A stretch of 64,000 nt of DNA from Azophilus sp965215035. Its GTDB lineage: Bacteria > Pseudomonadota > Gammaproteobacteria > Pseudomonadales > Azotimanducaceae. Below are positions 35,731 through 43,055 of the stretch, piece by piece (the stretch's first letter is position 1; the number at the start of each line of letters is the position of its first letter). The stretch covers positions 2,418,001 through 2,482,000 of the forward strand of contig OZ244040.1 in assembly GCA_965215035.1 (NCBI GenBank), in the 5' to 3' direction. A model generated the notes under the pieces. The model saw only the letters and a program-made list of their open reading frames with translations, was not told the origin of the DNA and did not search any database. The translations under genes were made by a program, and so were the position numbers.

Positions 35731-36161
35731 TGCCCTTTGTCCTCGACGCATCCGTGACCGCGTGCTGGTGCTTCTCCGACGAGCAGTCTGCGGTCGCGGA
35801 CTCCGCCATGGATCGGCTGCTGGACGACGAGGCGATAGCACCGGCTCTGTGGACCATCGAGATTCGCAACATTCTGATCGTAAACGAACGGCGCGGACGC
35901 ATTGAACCGGACGACGCGGATGCCTTCCTGCGCGACCTCACCCGCCTCCCGATACGCATCCGCCACGACGCCGACCAACTGGCGCTCGTTACACTCGCCC
36001 GCAGATACCAGCTCACCGCGTACGACGCGACCTACCTTGATCTGGCGGTTCGCACCGGTGCCCCGCTCGCCACGTTGGACCGCTCGTTGGCGGATGCGGC
36101 CCGCACAGAGGGTGTTCGATTGATTAGGCGTGGCGACGAACCAGTCGGTGGAGGCGGCTAG
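35730..36161 (+). CDS. VapC-like PIN-domain toxin
   Basis: A 143-residue PIN-domain ribonuclease toxin. Four acidic residues of the active site are recognisable: D5 in VLDASVTACWC, E44 in WTIEIRNIL, D104-like in YDATYLDLAVR and D116-like in TLDRSLADAA. VapC toxins cleave specific RNAs (tRNA or rRNA) when freed from the antitoxin. It is directly coupled to the Phd-type antitoxin. It ends 4 bp into the convergent YceH stop. Confidence 0.92.
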   Translation: MPFVLDASVTACWCFSDEQSAVADSAMDRLLDDEAIAPALWTIEIRNILIVNERRGRIEPDDADAFLRDLTRLPIRIRHDADQLALVTLARRYQLTAYDATYLDLAVRTGAPLATLDRSLADAARTEGVRLIRRGDEPVGGGG

Positions 36162-36838
36162 CGCGGGCTACCTTCCGCCGGGGATGAAGGGGATGGGGTA
36201 GACAGACGCTGGCGCAGATCCGCCAGCCCGGCTTCCAGCGCAGCGACGCGAGCCTCAAGTTCCGCTATCCGGTCGCGCTTCGGGGTCGGGGACTGGGAGA
36301 CGGAATCGTCCTGCGGCACCGATTCAATCTCGCCGGAAAAGAGGTGCGCATACTCGTGGTCGCGTCGCCCGGGCTGCCTCGGCAGGCGGGCAACCACCGC
36401 GCCACCCTTGCGGTCGGGATCCATGAGCCGCTGCAGGGTTGCCGCAACCGAGGCGTTTTCGGGGAACGCATGCAACCGCCCGCTGCGCGTGCGCAGTTCG
36501 CCGGGCGTTTGCGGCCCGCGCAGCAGCAACAGGCAGATCAGCGCGTATTCGTCCTCGGCGAATTGCCGGATGCCGAACGGCGTGTTGCAGAAGCGGTGCC
36601 CGTACTTCACCACCCCGGTCCTGAAGTTCTCGTCGGCGGTAAGCAGTTTTTCGGCTTCCAGCTCCCGGGCTGTGCGTTGCACGGTCCCGGCGTCCAGCGT
36701 CAGCACCGGGTTGCGGCTCGACTTCTGATTGCATGCATTGACCAGCGCATTCAGCGTCAACGGATATTGGTCGGGCGTTGTCACCGCCTTCTCCATCAGG
36801 CAGCCGATGACGCGCGTCTCGTTCAGGGTGAGTTTCAT
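36158..36838 (-). CDS. yceH: YceH family protein (DUF480)
   Basis: A 226-residue YceH-type protein. Two winged-helix modules are evident: LNETRVIGCLMEKAVTTPDQYPLTLNALVNACNQ (in pieces; residues about 5-38) and CLLLLRGPQTPGELRTRS (about 108-125). A coiled-coil-like C-terminus (IAELEARVAALEAGLADLRQRL) follows. The biochemical role of YceH is unknown. It is a single gene, convergent with the VapC toxin and with a 4-bp overlap. Confidence 0.9.
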   Translation of the reverse strand: MKLTLNETRVIGCLMEKAVTTPDQYPLTLNALVNACNQKSSRNPVLTLDAGTVQRTARELEAEKLLTADENFRTGVVKYGHRFCNTPFGIRQFAEDEYALICLLLLRGPQTPGELRTRSGRLHAFPENASVAATLQRLMDPDRKGGAVVARLPRQPGRRDHEYAHLFSGEIESVPQDDSVSQSPTPKRDRIAELEARVAALEAGLADLRQRLSTPSPSSPAEGSPR

Positions 36839-36876
36839 GTCCGATCGGGGGCTACTGTGCAGTCAGGGGCCGGGCA

Positions 36877-36985
36877 CGGTATACGCGCGAGGCGCCTTAG
36901 GCAACCTGTCGACGCGACCAGCGTAGGCGGGGCAAAAAAGCCCCTCCCGGTATACGTGCGAAGTGCCATAGGCAACCTGTCGACG
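36877..36985. repeat. Tandem pair of 38-bp direct repeats around a short hairpin
   Basis: Copy 1 (36877-36914) and copy 2 (36948-36985) both begin CGGTATACG.GCGA.G.GCC and end with AGGCAACCTGTCGACG, at a 71-bp period. Between them is GGGGC-A6-GGCCCC-like (36929-36944), a terminator-like hairpin. It lies upstream of yceH. Function is unknown; a small structured RNA or a duplicated regulatory block is possible. Confidence 0.6.
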
Positions 36986-37124
36986 GCCAGCCACACTCGG
37001 TGGGGTGTGGGTTCTGGAAACGCTTGCGCCGCTGGGTTTCAGGCCAATTGCGACAGGAAGGTTGTTGCGGGAACGATGATTGGGCCCGGTAGGGCAAAGC
37101 AATCCTCGTCGACGTACGCTGCGT

Positions 37125-37496
37125 TCATCGCCACCTGAAAAGCATGGGCTGCGTTCTGCCCGTTACCAGCACCTTTGTGCGATGCTCGTACTGGTCGAAA
37201 AAACCCTTGAGCAACTCCCGCCACCGGCGGTACTTGTGCAGTTCATCGAAGGCCACGAAGACCGGTTCGGCCCGCAGGTGATCCAACCCCACCTCGTGGG
37301 CTAGAGATGCAGGCCCCCTGACGATTCGTTCCCGGTGCGATTGGTTGTCCCAATTGAGGTAGAAGCCCGGGGTCAGCCGGCTCTGCAGCCACTTTGCCAA
37401 TGTCGTTTTGCCCACCTGACGCGGCCCGGAAAGGAAAACCATCTGTCGGTTCTGGCCGTAATGTTCAAGCAGGTATGCATATAGGTGGCGGTTCAC
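37125..37496 (-). pseudogene. 5' stump of a DUF4143/AAA ATPase gene
   Basis: A 123-residue frame begins with a typical MNR start and carries a Walker A GPRQVGKTTL (about 25-34) and Walker B VFVAFDELHKYRRW (about 77-90). It stops right after VLVTGRTQPMLFRW, where full-length members (about 380 aa) continue through the rest of the ATPase and DUF4143. The remainder is not found downstream. The gene is truncated and presumed non-functional. An unusual operator-like inverted repeat cluster (37514-37560) lies before its start. Confidence 0.8.
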
Positions 37497-37513
37497 GACT
37501 ATTCTTAGATATG

Positions 37514-37560
37514 CCGTAAATTGATTTTGACCATTTTACGGTCATATTGATTATGGTCAA
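37514..37560. promoter_or_regulatory. Nested inverted repeats before the ATPase stump
   Basis: TTGACCAT (37527-37534) faces ATGGTCAA (37553-37560), and CCGTAAA (37514-37520) faces TTTACGG (37535-37541), so two inverted repeats interlock. The region is AT-rich and just upstream of the DUF4143-type gene. It looks like an operator region, perhaps autoregulatory. Confidence 0.4.
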
Positions 37561-37617
37561 CTGTGCCGCCTCACCCTAACCCGCGCCTTCATGTCGGGCG
37601 GGCGCTCTCGGCCCTGT

Positions 37618-37777
37618 TCAGTTGCCTTTGCATGCTCCGGGTCGTTTTTCCATGAAAGCGCTGATGGCCTCACGGAAATCCTCGGTTTGGGTGCCCGTCC
37701 GCCATTGGTCGCTGTCGGCGTGCATGATGGCCTCGTCCAGGACGCAGGCCAGGTTGTTGATGCTGCTAGTCTCGGTT
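37618..37777 (-). pseudogene. C-terminal stump of an enoyl-CoA hydratase/isomerase (crotonase)
   Basis: In the minus frame that runs just behind the hydrolase gene there is SSINNLACVLDEAIMHADSD followed by TEDFREAISAFMEKRP and a stop at 37618. This is the characteristic C-terminus of crotonase-fold proteins (ETEDFREAxxAFxEKR). Only about 50 codons remain, overlapping the stop of the hydrolase gene. It shows that the hydrolase was joined to this remnant by a deletion. The call is from the motif pattern, not a search. Confidence 0.7.
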
Positions 37778-39016
37778 GAAGCGCTTTCCAATCCAGTCGG
37801 TCATCAGCTTCCCGGCCAGTTCCTGACTGTTGGGGTCGCCCTCGCGTATGGGACGCCCGTGGTGATTGCCTGGCAGCACCTCGTAGGTTTTGTCCTCGGC
37901 GGGAATGGCGTCGACGATCGCCCGGGTTTCGGAGGGGAACAGGCTGTTGTCGCCGTCGTACCGGATAACCAGCACGGGCTCGGTAATGCTTTTTGCGGTT
38001 TCCGCCATAACCGCATTGGAACTGAGCCCAGACCAGGTGCTTAGCCAACTGTCCGCGGTGCAGGTGCGGCCGAAGCCGATGCTGCCGTAGTTGGAGACGA
38101 AAGGATTCGGGCCCCAGAGCGAGCCGTAGGCGCGTTTGGTGGGCTCCAGCGACAGGTCGAAACAGCGCAGGTCGGCATCGGTGCGCCAAATGGTGATGAT
38201 GGGGGTGTGGGACGCCACTTTTAGGTCATTGGGGTCGGAACTTTCCCTGAAGCGCATGCGGGCGGCCACGCGTCGTGCGGCAACGCCCTTGGCCCATTCG
38301 TCTATTCGCGCCACCCGCGCGTGCTGGGCGGCCCGGTAGCGGCCGATGAATGGTTCGGCGTAGCTGCTCGATTCCGGTGGCATCCTGAAGCCGTTGGCGG
38401 GGTTGAAGGGGTTTAGGGATTCATCCGTTTGCATGGGGTCGTTCTCGTCGACCACCGAGGGGTCTAGCGAGTTCATGAGCAGGATGCCTTGGCCCGGGTG
38501 GGGCGATACGAAGATAACGCCGTCCGGAAGCGGCATCTCAACTTGCTGCAGCCTGGTCGGCTTGCCCGCGGGTGTGCGGGCTAGGCGTTCCCCGGCCGGC
38601 AGATGGGCCTGTTGCAGGTAGAAACTGAAGAGACTGGCGCCGCCGGACATGCCCGTCAGCAGCACCTTCCCGAAGCCCTTGTCCCGTAGGTGCCCTATGC
38701 CCGCCGCCACCTCGAGCAGTGCGGTCTCGTGCTCTAGCCGCAGGTCGTTGCCGATGCTTCTCGGTGCTTGGGTCCACATCGCGATGCCGGCGTTTAGGTA
38801 CTCCGGCACCAGGTAGTTGTTGGGCAGGTACTCGCGCGGGTGCATGCCCATGGCGACGATTTTCTCTCCACCGCGAAAAGCGAGTATGCCCTGGCAACTG
38901 GCGCGGTCGGCGCAGTGCACCACAGCGGCTTCGAACCGCGTATTCGGCGGGAGTCTGTTGGGGTTCCAGAATGCGCCGCGTACGCCTGCCGTTGTGGTTG
39001 GTGTCTTGATGGGCAT
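37766..39016 (-). CDS. Secreted-like alpha/beta hydrolase, unassigned
   Basis: A 416-residue protein with a GMSGGAS nucleophile elbow (about residue 121) and a histidine region LPGNHHGRP near the C-terminus, so an alpha/beta hydrolase. A preceding PREYLPNNYLVPEYLNAGIAM segment resembles the strand before the elbow in other members. The frame opens at 39103, but ATG at 39016 (MPIKTPTTTAG) has an upstream GGAG and is preferred; the 29 extra residues look non-coding. No leader peptide is seen. The 3' end abuts a crotonase stump. Substrate unknown. Confidence 0.75.
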   Translation of the reverse strand: MPIKTPTTTAGVRGAFWNPNRLPPNTRFEAAVVHCADRASCQGILAFRGGEKIVAMGMHPREYLPNNYLVPEYLNAGIAMWTQAPRSIGNDLRLEHETALLEVAAGIGHLRDKGFGKVLLTGMSGGASLFSFYLQQAHLPAGERLARTPAGKPTRLQQVEMPLPDGVIFVSPHPGQGILLMNSLDPSVVDENDPMQTDESLNPFNPANGFRMPPESSSYAEPFIGRYRAAQHARVARIDEWAKGVAARRVAARMRFRESSDPNDLKVASHTPIITIWRTDADLRCFDLSLEPTKRAYGSLWGPNPFVSNYGSIGFGRTCTADSWLSTWSGLSSNAVMAETAKSITEPVLVIRYDGDNSLFPSETRAIVDAIPAEDKTYEVLPGNHHGRPIREGDPNSQELAGKLMTDWIGKRFNRD

Positions 39017-39510
39017 GGATGGGTTCTCCGGCCTCTCTGGTGACGGCTTCGGGAGCCTACTCTGCGGCAACGGCCCGCAGCAAACAAACACTTCGCATGC
39101 CACCTATCGGCGCGTCTCATACCTGGGCCTGGCCGGTCGCGGAATCGCTCTGGCTGCCGTCCCTGCAGTGAATCCCAAAGGCGCGGGTGACGCGAACGAG
39201 TCGTTCGGCAACCTTGGCCCGCGAACGATAGGTACGGAACAGAGGTTTTGGGTGAAGCCAGCGGAATCCACATAGTCGAGGGGGGGGGGGGATATCCGCG
39301 AACGAGATGCACGGGACAGGGGCTTTGGGTGAGGTAGCGGGTATGCGGTTGCGTCTGTAGCAGCGCGAACCAAACACTGGTTTGGGTCTTATGTAGAATA
39401 GCTGACGAGCCACCACATGCTGAGTCCCGCAAGGCGGATAATCACTACAAGTCGTGGCTCGTCAACCAATCTCCACAATTCCCACCGGTTTCTATGACAG
39501 GAGAGTAGCG
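39017..39510. repeat. Degenerate tandem repeats and a 12-G tract in a gene-free region
   Basis: No gene is seen. Copies starting CCGCGAACGA at 39219 and 39296 share GG.TTTGGGTGA..... and about 75% of 50 bases, and a shorter third (39363, GCGCGAACCAAAC) and an upstream one (39190) are related. A run of 12 Gs (39280-39291) sits between the first two copies. This looks like a decayed tandem-repeat array; the G tract is also prone to slippage. Confidence 0.5.
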
Positions 39511-41742
39511 ATGAACAACCACAAGCTTTTTCTTACGGCGGCAGTGTTGCTGCTCGTGGCAATGCCAGTGACAGCGCCGGCCGCGGATGGCACCTATCTT
39601 GAGGAAATCGTCGTCACCGCCGAGCGGCGGACACAGAACCAACAGGATGTGCCGACGGCACTCCAGGCCTTCACCGGGCAGGGGCTCGAACGCAGAGGCG
39701 CCGATGGCTTCGAGGACTATGTGCTTTCGGTGCCCGGTCTGTCGTATCGTGACCAGGGTGCCGGTGCTAAAAGGATCGCAATCCGGGGCGTCTCCAATGT
39801 ATCTGCGTCGGATTTCGGCGTCACCACGCCGGTTTCCACGGTGGGGCTGTACCTCAACGATGTACCGATTCAGGGAACCTCGCAGCTACCGGATCTCAAC
39901 CTCTATGACCTAGACCAGATCGAGGTTCTAAAAGGCCCCCAGGGAACCCTGTACGGCGAGGGCGCCATGGGCGGTGCCATCCGCATGACCCTGGCCCGGC
40001 CCGACCCGTCGGAATTCTCGGCGCGGGGCGAGATCATCCGCTCCCTTACCAAGGGGGGAGACTTCAACAACGCGGCGCGGGCCGCCGTTAACATTCCGCT
40101 CGCCCAGGAAACCACAGCGCTCAGAATCGTCGGCACCTACCGCGACGACGATGGCTTTGTCGACAACGTTGCCAGGGACGAGGAGGACGCCAACTCCTCC
40201 TCGGCCTACTCGGTGCGCGCCCTCTTGAGCTCATCGCTGGGAGAGCGGGTGGACATCGAACTGCTGGCGATGCTCTCCGAGGCGGAAGAAGACGAATTCC
40301 CGAACGTCGACTCCGGGCTCGGCGACCTGGAACTCGATTCGAGCGAGCCGCGCTTCTACGATGGCGAATTCAGCCTGTATGGATTGACGGTGGGCGTCGA
40401 CCTCGGTTTTGCGGAGCTGACGTCGGTGACCTCGCAAACCGAGCTGAATCGCGAGTTCCTCGATCGCCTGGTGCTCGCCGGCCGCTTCTTCTCGGCGTTC
40501 GGGCCGATTACCGGGGATCCGTTCTACACGAACACAGAAATGGAGTCTTTCGCCCAGGAGTTACGCCTCGTCTCGGCGGGCGACAAGCAGTTTGACTGGA
40601 TACTCGGCGCGTTCTATCGCGACAAGGACCAAGTTGCCGTAGGCGGTGCCACCACCATGCCCGGCGAGCATCTCGTGCTCAACCAGACTCTGGGCGCCAT
40701 CGGCTTTCCCCTGCTTCCCGACAGCCTGTTCGTCGAGGGTGCCGGGGATATCGGATTCCGACTCGTTACCGACCGCTATGAGCAGTATGCGGTATATGCC
40801 GAGGGTGACTTGGCAATCGCCGACCGTTGGAACCTGACCCTAGGTGCGCGCTGGTTCGACGAGGAAGTGACCCTGGAGGATGAACTGGTCTTTACCTCGT
40901 TCTTGGCTGTGGCCAGTTCGCCGTATCGGGTCGTCGAGGAATCCAGTTCCGATGTGCTGCTCAAGGGTCGGCTCAGCTACCGGGCTCAGGACGACCTGCT
41001 CTTCTATTTTACGGTTGCGGAGGGGTTCCGCTCGGGCGGCATCAATCTGCAAAGCGTTCTTGGAGTTGGCGATTTGCTGTTCGAATCGGACTCGCTTTTG
41101 AGCTACGAACTCGGTGCCAAGACGAGCTGGTACGACGGCCGCCTGGTACTCAACGGTTCGGTCTACTTCCAGGACTGGGCAGACATCCAGTCGAACGGTA
41201 CGGACATATCGCCGTTTACGGGCTCGCCGGTCAATTTCATTGGCAACGCGGGCGACGCGGAAGTTCTGGGCATTGAAGCTCAACTCAACGCACGGCCAAG
41301 CGATGCGCTGACCATCGGGCTCACCTTCGGCTATTCGGACAGCGAGCTTACCAGCGCTATCGCGGACGCGGTGGTCGGGTCGGATTTGCCCAACGTCCCC
41401 GAGTTCACCCTGTCGGCGAGCTTGGATTACGCATTCCGCTTCCGTGGCCTTGGCGACGGCTTCGCCCGCTTAGACATTCAGTACACCGGCGACCAGTTCA
41501 CGCGAATTCAGCGCATAACCGATGCCACGGGCTTTCCCGTTGATTCCTATATTGTCGGCCAGTTCCGCATAGGGGTCAGAAACGAAGGCGGCTGGGGTGC
41601 CGACCTGTTCGTGGACAATATCTGGGACGAGCGTGCCAATATCGGTCGTGGCCGCACGGCAACGGGTTCCTTCAACAGCCCCGAGCGGTTTGTCATCAAC
41701 CGGCCGCGAACGATCGGCATCGTCCTCAAAGCGGAAATGTAG
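39511..41742 (+). CDS. TonB-dependent outer-membrane receptor
   Basis: A 743-residue receptor. The ATG at 39511 follows CAGGAGAG and gives a Sec signal (LFLTAAVLLLVAMPVTAPA), TonB box LEEIVVTAERRTQN and plug motif IEVLKGPQGTLYGEGAMGGA. The barrel ends GIVLKAEM. The frame could begin 19 codons earlier, but those residues are hydrophilic and without a ribosome-binding site. An SDR follows on the opposite strand, convergent. The same plug wording as the other receptors suggests paralogues. Confidence 0.93.
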   Translation: MNNHKLFLTAAVLLLVAMPVTAPAADGTYLEEIVVTAERRTQNQQDVPTALQAFTGQGLERRGADGFEDYVLSVPGLSYRDQGAGAKRIAIRGVSNVSASDFGVTTPVSTVGLYLNDVPIQGTSQLPDLNLYDLDQIEVLKGPQGTLYGEGAMGGAIRMTLARPDPSEFSARGEIIRSLTKGGDFNNAARAAVNIPLAQETTALRIVGTYRDDDGFVDNVARDEEDANSSSAYSVRALLSSSLGERVDIELLAMLSEAEEDEFPNVDSGLGDLELDSSEPRFYDGEFSLYGLTVGVDLGFAELTSVTSQTELNREFLDRLVLAGRFFSAFGPITGDPFYTNTEMESFAQELRLVSAGDKQFDWILGAFYRDKDQVAVGGATTMPGEHLVLNQTLGAIGFPLLPDSLFVEGAGDIGFRLVTDRYEQYAVYAEGDLAIADRWNLTLGARWFDEEVTLEDELVFTSFLAVASSPYRVVEESSSDVLLKGRLSYRAQDDLLFYFTVAEGFRSGGINLQSVLGVGDLLFESDSLLSYELGAKTSWYDGRLVLNGSVYFQDWADIQSNGTDISPFTGSPVNFIGNAGDAEVLGIEAQLNARPSDALTIGLTFGYSDSELTSAIADAVVGSDLPNVPEFTLSASLDYAFRFRGLGDGFARLDIQYTGDQFTRIQRITDATGFPVDSYIVGQFRIGVRNEGGWGADLFVDNIWDERANIGRGRTATGSFNSPERFVINRPRTIGIVLKAEM

Positions 41743-41784
41743 ATGCGTTGATCCGCGGCGCCACCCTAGGGCAAAGTCTCCGAG

Positions 41785-42561
41785 CTACCTTGATCCCTGT
41801 CCGTCGTCGATTTTGATGCAGGTGCCCGTGACCGCCCCGGCGGCGGGCGACAGGAAGTAAAGCAACGTGCTGTCCATCTCCGGCGGGTCGCAGATGCGCT
41901 TGCGGGGGAAGAACTGGGCGATGTCGCCCATGCGCTCAAGCATGCCGTCCATCATCTCCGAGTCGAAGCAGCCGGGCGCTATGGCGTTGACATTGATGTC
42001 GAAACGCGCCCATTCCACGGCCAGGCACTCCGTCATGCGCACGATGGCAGACTTGGTGATGGAGTAGAGCGCGGCACCATTGCCGGCGTAGTTGAAACCG
42101 CCCATTGAGGAGATGTTTACCATCCTGCCGGGCTTCTTCGCGGCGATGAGCCGGCGGGCGACCTCGCAAGACAGAATGTAGGGTCCGCGCAGGTTGGTGT
42201 CGAACACCGTGTCGATGAGTTCTAAGGACATCTTGTGTGCGCGTTGCGCATCGGGGACGCCGGCGTTGTTGATGAGAATGTCGATTGTGCCGAGCGCCGC
42301 TTCGGCCTGCTCCACCGCACGCATCATCGAGTCGTTGTTGCGCATGTCCAGGGGGATGGCTTCGGCGGTGCCCCCGCTCGCGCGGATTTTCTCGGCTAGG
42401 GCCTGTAGCCGGTCCACGCGGCGGGCGGCAATGGCGACCTTGGCACCACAGGCGGCGATGACTTCCGCGAATCGATGGCCGAGACCCGAAGAGGCGCCGG
42501 TCACGAACGCAACCCGGCCGCTCAGGTCGTTGGATAGATTGGGTAGGGAATATTCGGTCAT
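41785..42561 (-). CDS. Short-chain dehydrogenase/reductase (SDR)
   Basis: A 258-residue classical SDR with GASSGLGHR (about residues 20-28), NNAGVP (near 98) and the catalytic set in NISSMGGFNYAGNGAALYSITKSA (Ser near 149, Tyr near 163, Lys near 167). It is closest in outline to ketoacyl-reductase/hydroxysteroid-type members. It is convergent with the TonB receptor. A 494-bp gene-free region with hairpin repeats follows upstream. Confidence 0.92.
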   Translation of the reverse strand: MTEYSLPNLSNDLSGRVAFVTGASSGLGHRFAEVIAACGAKVAIAARRVDRLQALAEKIRASGGTAEAIPLDMRNNDSMMRAVEQAEAALGTIDILINNAGVPDAQRAHKMSLELIDTVFDTNLRGPYILSCEVARRLIAAKKPGRMVNISSMGGFNYAGNGAALYSITKSAIVRMTECLAVEWARFDINVNAIAPGCFDSEMMDGMLERMGDIAQFFPRKRICDPPEMDSTLLYFLSPAAGAVTGTCIKIDDGQGSR

Positions 42562-43055
42562 TGATGTCTCTTCCTTGGGATTGTAGTTGGCGGGGTCACG
42601 GTTGCGCTTGGATTGGCATATCCGTGCAACCGGTGCGCATCGTTCGCATCCTGCGGACGAAGCCCCCGCACACCGGCCCGATTGTGGGCAACGGGCGGGC
42701 GAGGGTCAATCCGGCCGGTGGGGGGGCGGCAGTGGTTCAGTTTGAATTCTGGCTGCGTCGAACTCCATGTGGGACGGCCTTGCCATGATCCACAAATTCA
42801 AACTGAGCCGCTACCGGGGGGCGGTAGTGTATCGGTTTGAATCTCGAGCCTGCCGAATCCCCTGTGGGCCGTGCCTCCGCTCGGCCCACCAATTCAAACT
42901 GATACACTACCGGTAGGGCCACCGGCAATTTTCATTATGGCCTTCAGCCGTTTGCCGTACCGTGGCCCAGTACATGTAAACTGGGCGATTTCCGGGGCCA
43001 TGCGTCCAATGGTCACGGAGAATCGACAAATACCTCTATCCCGCAGGTTGAAACC
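42562..43055. repeat. Gene-free region with two tandem palindromic units
   Basis: Two hairpins of about 90 bp lie side by side. Unit 1 arms are 42728-42748 and 42794-42814, unit 2 arms 42823-42843 and 42891-42911; every arm is a variant of a 21-bp sequence with the core TATCAGTTTGAATT. The loops share GTGGG.CG....CC as well, so the second unit is a tandem copy of the first. Another small inverted repeat, CCCAGT (42966-42971) with ACTGGG (42980-42985), sits nearer the downstream gene. Candidates are a REP/MITE-like element or a structured RNA leader. Confidence 0.65.

Noticed and set aside
36877..36985. Possible CRISPR
   Set aside because: Only two repeat units, 38 bp with a 33-bp spacer holding a hairpin, no cas genes and no third unit.
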